Below are positions 39,806 through 47,307 of a stretch of DNA of 64,000 nucleotides, piece by piece. Source of the stretch: Verrucomicrobiales bacterium (lineage in GTDB: Bacteria > Verrucomicrobiota > Verrucomicrobiia > Limisphaerales > UBA11320); the NCBI GenBank assembly GCA_016793885.1, contig JAEUHE010000032.1, positions 62,001-126,000 on the forward strand. Reading direction: 5' to 3'. Each line of letters starts with the position of its first letter. Positions within the stretch are counted from its first letter, which is position 1. A program made the position numbers and the translations under genes. The notes beneath the pieces are model-generated. The model had not been told where the DNA came from. It saw only the letters and a list, made by a program, of their open reading frames with translations, and searched no databases.

Positions 39806-41972
39806 GCGGCGGCAGCGTCAGCAACAGCGATTGCTGATGCCCATGCGCCGGAATCGGGTCGGTGTTCATTCCACCCAAGTTACCTTGGTTGGAGCCGCCA
39901 TAGGTTCCGGCGTCGCTATTGATGACCTCCAGCCATTTTCCACCCTCAGGCACACCTAGGCGATAGCCCGTTCTCAGCACTGGAGTCAGATTTAAAACCA
40001 CCAAAACCCGGCTCGAGTGATCGCGAGTCTGGCGCATGAACGACAGCACGCTGTTCTCGTGATCGGAACAGTCCACCCAGAAGAACCCTTCCGGATCATA
40101 ATCACTTTGCCAAAGTGACGCGTGGGCCGAGTAGACACGATTCAGGTCGGCCACGAAGCGCTGCAAACCTGAGTGGAATGGACCCGCATCGAGCAGCCAC
40201 CAATCGAGGCTCGCATTGGCATTCCACTCATCCACCTGACCGAACTCTCCGCCCATGAACATCAGCTTCTTGCCGGGGAATAGCCATTGATAGGCCAGCA
40301 GGGTCCGCAAGTTGGCGAACTTCTGCCAGTCGTCACCCGGCATGCGGCGGTTGAGAGAACCTTTGCCGTGCACCACTTCGTCATGCGAAAGCGGCAGCAC
40401 AAAGTTCTCGTTGCCGTGATACAGCATCGCGAAGGTCAGGTCGTTCTGATGGTATTTGCGATGGATCGGGTCCTTCTTAAAGTAGTTCAACGTGTCGTGC
40501 ATCCAACCCATGTTCCACTTCAGCGAAAAACCGAGACCTCCGAGATAGGGTGGCCGCGACACCATGGGCCAAGCGGTTGATTCCTCGGCGATGGTGACCA
40601 CGCCCGGCTGCTCGGTGTGGACCACGTGATTGAAATGCTTAAGGAAGCTGACCGCCTCGAGATTCTCTCGTCCACCAAACTCGTTCGGAATCCACTCCCC
40701 TTCCTTGCGGGAGTAATCCAGGTAGAGCATGGACGCCACCGCATCCACCCGCAGGCCATCAATGTGGAATCGCTCGCACCAGTAAAGGGCGTTCGCGGTC
40801 AGGAAATTCCGAACCTCGTGTCGGCCGAAGTTGAAGATCAGCGTGCCCCAGTCCTGATGGGCACCCTTGCGCGGATCCTCATGCTCGTACAGCGCGGTTC
40901 CGTCGAAGTTGGCCAGTGCCCAATCGTCCCGCGGGAAATGCGCCGGCACCCAATCCATCAACACGCCAATGCCGGCCTCGTGCATCGCGTTGACGAAGTA
41001 CTGAAAATCATCCGGCGTTCCGTAGCGGGTCGTGGGCGAGAAGAAGCCCGTGACCTGATAGCCCCACGATGGATAAAAGGCATGCTCAGCCACCGGAAGC
41101 AATTCGACATGGGTGAATCCCATTTTCTTCACATACTCCACCAAGGGGCCGGCCAGCTCGCGATAGCTCAACGACTCGAGCGCGTTTTTCTTGCGCCACG
41201 ATCCAATGTGCACCTCGTAGACGCTCATGGGAGACCGCAGCGGATCGCACTTTTTGCGCCGCTCCATCCAGTCGGTATCCGACCAAGTGAACTTGCGGGT
41301 ATCCCAAACGATCGACGAGTTCTTGGGGGCCGCTTCGAAAAAGAATCCGTAGGGATCCGTTTTCAAAACGATCGCGCCGTGGGCGTTGCGGATTTCAAAC
41401 TTGTAGAGTGCGCCTTCGCGAACGCCTGGAATGAAAATTTCCCAAACTCCGGAAACCCCGAGCAGGCGCATCGGATGACACCGTCCATCCCATCCGTTCC
41501 AGTCGCCCACCACACTGACCCGCTGGGCATTGGGCGCCCAAACGGCAAAACTGGTTCCGAGAACTCCATCGATGACCCGCAACTGCGCCCCAAGCTTGTC
41601 ATAGATCCGATTCTCGTTGCCCTGGCCAAACAGGTACAAATCGGTCTCTCCCAAGGTGGGCAGGAAGGAATAGGCATCCCGAAACTGATGCCGTTGACCC
41701 TGGTGGTCAGTCACCACCAGATCATAAGCATAAACCTTTTTGGCAGCCGTGCTTTGTCCCTCGAATACGCCAGCCTCATGGACCCGCTTGAGCGGCACCA
41801 CCGGCATCTTCTTCTCAACCGTCGGATGAATTTCAATCTTCTCCGCCCAGGGCAAAAAAGCGCGCACCACCACGCCAGACCCGTCCCCGAGCGGATGCAT
41901 GCCCAGCAGCTGATGGGGAGATCGATGCAGGACTTGGACCAGACTGTCGAGTTCAGCAGGCGTGAGAATCAT
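39768..41972 (-). CDS. glgB: 1,4-alpha-glucan branching enzyme
   Basis: A 734-residue GH13 enzyme that makes alpha-1,6 branches in glycogen. An N-terminal CBM48-type region (SVVGDWNGWDGRCHPM) precedes the barrel. Catalytic residues are the Asp of DGLRVDAVASMLYLD, the Glu of TIAEESTAW and the Asp of SHDEVVHG. The ATG at 41972 (MILTPAEL) is the normal start; the same frame stays open for 200 codons upstream, but those encode dispersed repeats. The 3' end overlaps ubiD by 38 bp. No other glycogen gene is in the window. Confidence 0.96.
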   Translation of the reverse strand: MILTPAELDSLVQVLHRSPHQLLGMHPLGDGSGVVVRAFLPWAEKIEIHPTVEKKMPVVPLKRVHEAGVFEGQSTAAKKVYAYDLVVTDHQGQRHQFRDAYSFLPTLGETDLYLFGQGNENRIYDKLGAQLRVIDGVLGTSFAVWAPNAQRVSVVGDWNGWDGRCHPMRLLGVSGVWEIFIPGVREGALYKFEIRNAHGAIVLKTDPYGFFFEAAPKNSSIVWDTRKFTWSDTDWMERRKKCDPLRSPMSVYEVHIGSWRKKNALESLSYRELAGPLVEYVKKMGFTHVELLPVAEHAFYPSWGYQVTGFFSPTTRYGTPDDFQYFVNAMHEAGIGVLMDWVPAHFPRDDWALANFDGTALYEHEDPRKGAHQDWGTLIFNFGRHEVRNFLTANALYWCERFHIDGLRVDAVASMLYLDYSRKEGEWIPNEFGGRENLEAVSFLKHFNHVVHTEQPGVVTIAEESTAWPMVSRPPYLGGLGFSLKWNMGWMHDTLNYFKKDPIHRKYHQNDLTFAMLYHGNENFVLPLSHDEVVHGKGSLNRRMPGDDWQKFANLRTLLAYQWLFPGKKLMFMGGEFGQVDEWNANASLDWWLLDAGPFHSGLQRFVADLNRVYSAHASLWQSDYDPEGFFWVDCSDHENSVLSFMRQTRDHSSRVLVVLNLTPVLRTGYRLGVPEGGKWLEVINSDAGTYGGSNQGNLGGMNTDPIPAHGHQQSLLLTLPPLSVVAFSPERKS

Positions 41973-42385
41973 CGACCCCACGCTAGGAGGGAGAGCAGTC
42001 CAAGTCAACACTGCCCCCAGCAGGATGAAACGAGGAGCCACAGAGACGCGGAGGGAGGGGACCGGACTGATGAACTGATTAGGTTCCTTGAGTAGGGTGA
42101 CGCAAGCTTCGGAAGCCGGTGGCATCGCTGCGCGATGCTCCGTACTTTTAAGAGTTCCGGGGGTGACAGCACCCCCGGCTAAATCTCTTTGAACCCTGCG
42201 GGTTCGGGCCCTGCCGACAAAGTGAGAAACGCCGGCGTTGCCCAGCTTGTCTAGTCCCCATTTTTGGAGGTAAAGCTGAGGGCACGACGCCGCACCTTTG
42301 CGTTTTTCCGGCGACAAACAGCCGGATCGATTACGATTACGATTACGATTACGAACGAGAACGAGCAGGCCTGTGCATCCTTGGC
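41973..42385. repeat. Gene-free stretch with dispersed repeats
   Basis: From 42063 to 42208 lies a dispersed repeat: an 84-bp part (CGGACTGATGAACTG to GCGATGCTCCGTAC) matched in reverse at 44614-44696, and a part ending in GAACCCTGCGGGTTC matched in reverse at 54933-55020. (GATTAC)4 follows at about 42329-42353. No gene is supported. Confidence 0.85.
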
Positions 42386-42997
42386 CTAACCTACCCCCAG
42401 AGTCCCCAGAATCTTGAGCCACTGAGCGCGATGTGATTCGAGATCCCCCTCGGTCCAAACCACAAACCGCGAAAGCTCCATCTTCTTCTGGACCGGCCAT
42501 TGCGAGCGGATACGGCGCTTGGATTCCTCGGGTGACCACCCGCGACGCGACAGCCGCTGTTCCTGAGTCACCGCGGAACAAGCGACGCAAACGACCGCTT
42601 CAAAGGCCGCTTCGGCCCGCGTTTCGTAAAGCAATGGGATTACCACCACACCCAGCGGCTCACCGCGTTGTCGCCACAGCAGCACCTCAGCCTCCCATCG
42701 TTCACGAATGCGCGGATGCATGATGGCCTCGAGGTCACGACGACGGGACTCGCTGGCAAACACAATGTGGGCAAGCATGTCTCGCCGCAGGCGTCCGGCC
42801 GGATCGATCACGGAATCGCCGAAGACCTGGCGAATCTCGTTCAACGCAGCCTGTCCTGGCTCAACAATCTCACGCGCCACTTCATCCGTGTCGATCAGCG
42901 GTACGCCCCGCTCTCGGAGCAACGCCGCCGATGTGCTCTTTCCCATGCCCACTCCGCCAGTTAACCCAATCAGCTTCACAGGGCTTCGTCTACTCAT
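42386..42997 (-). CDS. coaE: Dephospho-CoA kinase
   Basis: A 203-residue kinase for the last step of coenzyme A synthesis. The P-loop GLTGGVGMGKSTSAALL, the substrate-binding DTDEVAREI and RRDMLAHIVF follow the CoaE order. The ATG at 42997 (MSRRSPVKLIGL) is preferred; eight more codons upstream are open. PanB, an earlier step in the same route, is encoded at 61947. Confidence 0.94.
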   Translation of the reverse strand: MSRRSPVKLIGLTGGVGMGKSTSAALLRERGVPLIDTDEVAREIVEPGQAALNEIRQVFGDSVIDPAGRLRRDMLAHIVFASESRRRDLEAIMHPRIRERWEAEVLLWRQRGEPLGVVVIPLLYETRAEAAFEAVVCVACSAVTQEQRLSRRGWSPEESKRRIRSQWPVQKKMELSRFVVWTEGDLESHRAQWLKILGTLGVG

Positions 42998-43101
42998 CTG
43001 GAGCCTCCGCCTCAAGCGCAAAAAGCACCCCGTTTTTTCTGGCCTTACCCCGGACTCCGCGCCAGTATCCGCTTAATTAACCTCTGATACCTCATCGCGT
43101 T

Positions 43102-43647
43102 ATGGATATCATTTTTGAATGTCCTCACTGTAAGACCGAACTCTCGATTGATGCGGCTGGCGCGGGGAGTGAAATTGAGTGTCCAAGCTGCAGCCGAACG
43201 GTCACGGTGCCCGCAGCCGGGGACGCCCCGGAGCCAGCGCCTACCGCGCCCCCGCCGGAAACGCCGGCCTCGACACCCGCATCCGCGACGTCCTTCTCTT
43301 CACATAAGGTGATGAACGCCATGGCAAGCTCCGCGGCAGCCAAGGAGTTTAAGCATTTCGTAGTCCCAGTGCACGAGGGGCCCACAGAAATGCTGATCAG
43401 CAAGCCGCTCACCACTCTGGAAGTTGCCGCCAAGGAGAGTGACCGTCAGATGCGCGTGAAGAGCTTCCGCCACTCCGACCACGTTGAGGTGGGCAAGGAT
43501 CACTTTGACGAACACGTCTGCCAATGGTTGGGAAAGGTGGGCGAATCCAATGTCATCAGCATCAGCCCGTTCAGTTACACCCACCAAGATCTGGCCAGTC
43601 GAGCCTGGATTACCGATTACGGTCTGCTCATCGTCTACCGCGGTTAG
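43102..43647 (+). CDS. Zinc-ribbon protein of unknown function
   Basis: A 181-residue protein. The N-terminus is a zinc ribbon with two CxxC pairs: CPHC (residues 7-10) and CPSC (about 27-30). A Pro/Ala/Thr-rich linker of about 30 residues follows (AAGDAPEPAPTAPPPETPAS). The C-terminal domain of about 110 residues includes DHVEVGKDHFDEHVCQWLG and ITDYGLLIVYRG. Such MJ0042-like zinc ribbons are common in membrane or regulatory proteins. It is 83 bp upstream of the AIM24 gene, perhaps in one transcript. Function is not known. Confidence 0.7.
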   Translation: MDIIFECPHCKTELSIDAAGAGSEIECPSCSRTVTVPAAGDAPEPAPTAPPPETPASTPASATSFSSHKVMNAMASSAAAKEFKHFVVPVHEGPTEMLISKPLTTLEVAAKESDRQMRVKSFRHSDHVEVGKDHFDEHVCQWLGKVGESNVISISPFSYTHQDLASRAWITDYGLLIVYRG

Positions 43648-43730
43648 CATGGCATCCGTGGTTCCCCGACCTCTTGGCGGTGAACTGCGGAGCGGGCTCA
43701 AAACGTCAGCGCTCTTAACTCACTCTCATC

Positions 43731-44405
43731 ATGACGAAATTCGAAATCGTAGAACAGGAAGGCGTGCGACTGGTAAAAATCACCCTCGAGAACGACGCCG
43801 TTCGCGCGGAGTCAGGTGCGCTCTACTACATGCGAGGCCAGATCGCCTTGGAGTCCAAGGCACCCTCCCTAGGCGGATTTCTCAAGGCCGTGGCCACCGG
43901 CGAAACCATCTTCCGTCCCACCTACACCGGCTCAGGGGAATTGTTCCTCGAACCTTCCCTGGGCGGTTTTCACATTTTTGAAACGGGCGGAAAGGACTGG
44001 ATTCTCGAGGACGGTGCCTACTGGGCCTCCGACCTGGGCGTCACGGTCGACATACATCGGGAGAGCGCGCTGACGGCCTTCAAAAGCGGCGAAGGCGTGC
44101 TCGACTTCCAGACCAAGGTCGGCGGCCAGGGCAAAGTGGTCCTGAATGCCCAAGGGCCGGTCGAGGTGTTGGAGCTGAATAACGATCGGCTCGTGGTGGA
44201 CGGACGCTACGTGATCGCGCGACAAACATCGCTCCGGTACACCGTTCAAAAGGCCACGAAGAGCCTGCTCAGCAGCGTGACCTCCGGGGAAGGGATGGTT
44301 CGGATCTATGAAGGCTCCGGAACAGTCCTCATGGCCCCTATTCCATTTTGGCGCCAGCGGCTTTACCAAAGCCTCTCGGCGCTGGGTCACAAGTCTGAGT
44401 CCTGA
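43731..44405 (+). CDS. AIM24 family protein
   Basis: A 224-residue AIM24/TIGR00266-type protein, a beta-helical fold found in bacteria and in mitochondria of yeast. Matching segments are AVRAESGALYYMRGQIALES, GGFLKAVATGETIFRPTY and EVLELNNDRLVVDGRYVIAR. In yeast the protein is linked to inner-membrane organisation; the bacterial role is unknown. Confidence 0.88.
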   Translation: MTKFEIVEQEGVRLVKITLENDAVRAESGALYYMRGQIALESKAPSLGGFLKAVATGETIFRPTYTGSGELFLEPSLGGFHIFETGGKDWILEDGAYWASDLGVTVDIHRESALTAFKSGEGVLDFQTKVGGQGKVVLNAQGPVEVLELNNDRLVVDGRYVIARQTSLRYTVQKATKSLLSSVTSGEGMVRIYEGSGTVLMAPIPFWRQRLYQSLSALGHKSES

Positions 44406-44819
44406 GTCGAGTGGTCCAGTCGGGTTCCTAAGCCTAAAAACGGGAATGGATTAACCACGGATTTCTCGGTTGACACGGATCAAAAAGGATTTGTGACATT
44501 CTCTAACGCGAGGTCCCGGTCCCTTTTAGAGTGATGAGGTCCTCCGTTCAATTCCTTGCCCATCCGTTAGATCCGCGCAATCCGTGGTTTCCATTCTCCT
44601 TTTTAGGCTAAAGGTACGGAGCATCGCGCAGCGATGCCACCGGCTTCTGAGACTTGCGTTACCGGACCCAAGGAACCTAAGCAGTTCGTCAGTCCGTTCG
44701 CCGACGGGTGGCACGCCTTTCAGGGTTCTGTTGAATAGGGGGGCCGACAGACCGGGGGTGTCGCTGCGCTTCAGGCCCCGGCTAATCTCTTTAAACCCTG
44801 CGGGTTCTCGGCTTCGGCC
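44406..44819. repeat. Gene-free stretch with inverted and dispersed repeats
   Basis: AACCACGGATT at about 44453-44463 and AATCCGTGGTT at about 44579-44589 form an inverted pair around 115 bp. Next, 44614-44696 is the reverse complement of the repeat at 42063-42146, and 44752-44813 resembles 42155-42210 in direct orientation. Unlike the other copies, the two halves are in opposite orientation. No gene is supported. Confidence 0.85.
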
Positions 44820-45401
44820 CTAAGGCTTCCCCCGCCACCAGACCATCCACTCCAGGCCAGTTCGATTGGGATAGGACCGCGGGACCCACTGCTTCTTCAT
44901 CTCGAAACGGGATTCGAAGCGTCGCGCAATCTCTTCCCGCGTACTGCCAAAGGGTGGACCTTCGGTATCGTCGATGAGGTAATACACCGCCAAGTAATCT
45001 CCTCCGGGCTTGAGCCAGCGGTGCACAGCTTGGACATAATCATCGCGTCGCTCAGGCTGAATCGCGCAGAACAAGGTATGCTCGAAAACCCAATCGAATG
45101 GGCGCAAAGGTGGGTCGGACAGAAAATCCGAACGGTGAAACCCTGCCGAGAGGCCCGCGGCTTGGGTACGCTCATGAGCAAGACTCACGGCCGAAGGTGC
45201 CAAATCCAGGCCCACCGCCTGAAACCCAGCCCCAGCGAAGACCCGCACATCATGCCCGGTCCCGCAGCCCGGCACCAAGACCGACTGCCCCTTGGGCCCC
45301 TGGTAGGCAGCCACGAAATCCACCAACCCTGGGGAAGCCTCACCCTTCTCCCAAGGCATGTCCCCGGTCTGATAGCGCTGCTCCCAGTCTGTCTCGGCCA
45401 T
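44820..45401 (-). CDS. Class I SAM-dependent methyltransferase (TPMT-like)
   Basis: A 193-residue methyltransferase. VLVPGCGTGHDVRVFA is motif I, GFQAVGLDLAPSAV holds the acidic ribose-binding residue, and the start WEQRYQTGDMPWEKGEASPG is typical of thiopurine/thiol methyltransferase-like proteins. The substrate is unknown. It follows htpG by 33 bp on the same strand and may be co-transcribed with it. Confidence 0.85.
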   Translation of the reverse strand: MAETDWEQRYQTGDMPWEKGEASPGLVDFVAAYQGPKGQSVLVPGCGTGHDVRVFAGAGFQAVGLDLAPSAVSLAHERTQAAGLSAGFHRSDFLSDPPLRPFDWVFEHTLFCAIQPERRDDYVQAVHRWLKPGGDYLAVYYLIDDTEGPPFGSTREEIARRFESRFEMKKQWVPRSYPNRTGLEWMVWWRGKP

Positions 45402-45433
45402 GATCGATGGATGGATCGGTTAGACCGAAGATG

Positions 45434-47278
45434 CTACGCCTGCTTGGATTCTAGGAGCTCCGTCAGCAAATCATTCGCCCGACGCAACATCTCCCGAGGA
45501 TCCTCCATCAGGCCGGCGGCCACTCGGGCATTGTCAAACAGCTGCTCGGCCACCTTGCCAGCCAAACCGGCGTTTTTCTGGCGCAGCCCTTCCAGCTGGG
45601 ATACCAGGCGATGCGACGGGTTGATCTCAAAGTCGCACTTGCCAGGACCGGGAGCCGTGTCTCGCTTGGCGGTACGCAGCAGACGGCGCATGGAAGCGGT
45701 CATGAACTTGTCGCTGTCCACCACCACCGCCGGGCTGTCCACCAAACGCTTGGAGACACGCACCTCGTTGACTTTGTCCCCCAGCGACTCCTTGAGCCAT
45801 TTGGAGAGCGCTTCCGCTTGCTCGTCCGTGAGACCGCCCTGCACCTTCTCGGAAAGATCCAGCTCCGCCTTCTCGGCAGGACGCAAGGTTTTGCCTTCGA
45901 ACGATGCCAAGTGCTCGACCACAAACTCATCCCATGGGTCATAGAGGAAAAGCACCTCAAACTTCCGGGAAGCAAACACCTCGTAATAGGGGCTGCTGAG
46001 CGCGGCCTCGCGATTCTGAGCCAGCAGACAGTAGATCTCCTTCTGCTCCGACGGCATGCGCTTCACGTAGTCCGCCAAGGAGGTCTGCTTGCCGGCTTCC
46101 AAGGTCGAGGACTCATAGCGCAGCAGCTTGCCCAAGGCCTCCTTGTGGGTGTAGTCGACGACGACCCCTTCCTTGATGAAGCGGTTGTACTCCGCATAGA
46201 ACTTGGTGTAGAGCTCCGGATCCTTCTCCGAAGTTTCGTCCAAGTGCTTCAGGAACCGCGAGGTCAAAACCTTGTTCAGCTTCTGCATCAAGGCGGTGTC
46301 CTGCATCGTCTCGCGGGAGATATTGAGCGGCAGATCCTCGCTGTCGACGACGCCCTTCAAGAAACGCAGCCATTCAGGAAAAAGGTTCTTGGGCTTGGAC
46401 TGAATGAGCACTTTTTTGCAGTAAAGGTGCACCTCCGACTCGCCGCGGCCAAAGCCCATGCTCTCAAAGTTCGAGGCGGGCACAAATACCAACGACTGAA
46501 TCGCGAGCGGGGCATCCGCCGTGAAGTGCAATCGCAACAAGGGAGCCTGCTGCTCGTGGCTGAGAAACTGGTAGAACTCGGTGTACTCCTCCTCCTTGAT
46601 CTCGCTCCGACTACGGGTCCAGATCGCCTGAACCGTGTTCAGTCGCTTTCCATTCAGCTCGACCGGAAAAGGCACGAAGCTCGAGTACCGCTTGATAATC
46701 CGCTCTACCTCCGACTCTTTGGAGAAGTCTTTGGTGTCGTCCTTCAGCTCCAAGGTAATGGTGGTGCCCCGGGCGGCGGCATCACAGGCTTCAATCTGAT
46801 AGCCCGTTGTACCCTGGCTGACCCATCGCCAGGACGCATCCTCGGCCCGATACGATCGGCTGACCACAGTCACCTGCTTGGCCACCATGAAGGCCGAGTA
46901 AAACCCGACGCCGAATTGTCCGATCAGCTTGGCGTCGCCCTTCTTCTCCTCGGCCAACTGCTTCAGGAAGGACTTCGTGCCCGAGTGAGCGATAGTCCCG
47001 AGATTCTCAACCATCTCCTCGCGGTTCATCCCGATGCCGGCATCGGAGAAGGTGATCGTCCCGGCCGCTTCATCGGTCGTGATGCGTATGCCTGGGGCCA
47101 CACTCGGATCGGCAACCGCCTGCCCAGAGGTTTGCAGAAAGCGAAGCTTCTCGCAGGCATCCGCCGCGTTGGAGATCAACTCGCGAATGAAAATTTCGCG
47201 ATCCGTGTAGAGAGAGTGAATGACGATGTCCAGCAGCTGCTGGATCTCCGCCTGAAATGAATGCGATTCCGTAGCCAT
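45434..47278 (-). CDS. htpG: Chaperone HtpG (Hsp90)
   Basis: A 614-residue Hsp90 homologue. The ATP-binding domain has ELISNAADACEKLRF, SDAGIGMNREEMVENLGTIA and IGQFGVGFYSAFMVA; the middle domain has LPLNISRETMQD. The length is normal. It lies 30 bp downstream of the aceE gene on the same strand. It would help fold a subset of cytoplasmic proteins, especially under heat stress. Confidence 0.97.
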   Translation of the reverse strand: MATESHSFQAEIQQLLDIVIHSLYTDREIFIRELISNAADACEKLRFLQTSGQAVADPSVAPGIRITTDEAAGTITFSDAGIGMNREEMVENLGTIAHSGTKSFLKQLAEEKKGDAKLIGQFGVGFYSAFMVAKQVTVVSRSYRAEDASWRWVSQGTTGYQIEACDAAARGTTITLELKDDTKDFSKESEVERIIKRYSSFVPFPVELNGKRLNTVQAIWTRSRSEIKEEEYTEFYQFLSHEQQAPLLRLHFTADAPLAIQSLVFVPASNFESMGFGRGESEVHLYCKKVLIQSKPKNLFPEWLRFLKGVVDSEDLPLNISRETMQDTALMQKLNKVLTSRFLKHLDETSEKDPELYTKFYAEYNRFIKEGVVVDYTHKEALGKLLRYESSTLEAGKQTSLADYVKRMPSEQKEIYCLLAQNREAALSSPYYEVFASRKFEVLFLYDPWDEFVVEHLASFEGKTLRPAEKAELDLSEKVQGGLTDEQAEALSKWLKESLGDKVNEVRVSKRLVDSPAVVVDSDKFMTASMRRLLRTAKRDTAPGPGKCDFEINPSHRLVSQLEGLRQKNAGLAGKVAEQLFDNARVAAGLMEDPREMLRRANDLLTELLESKQA

Positions 47279-47307
47279 AATGATGTGCTCTTCAGTTCAA
47301 GTGATGA

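Noticed and set aside
45611-47260. An open frame of 549 codons on the plus strand
   Set aside because: Antisense to htpG; no domain and no start signal.
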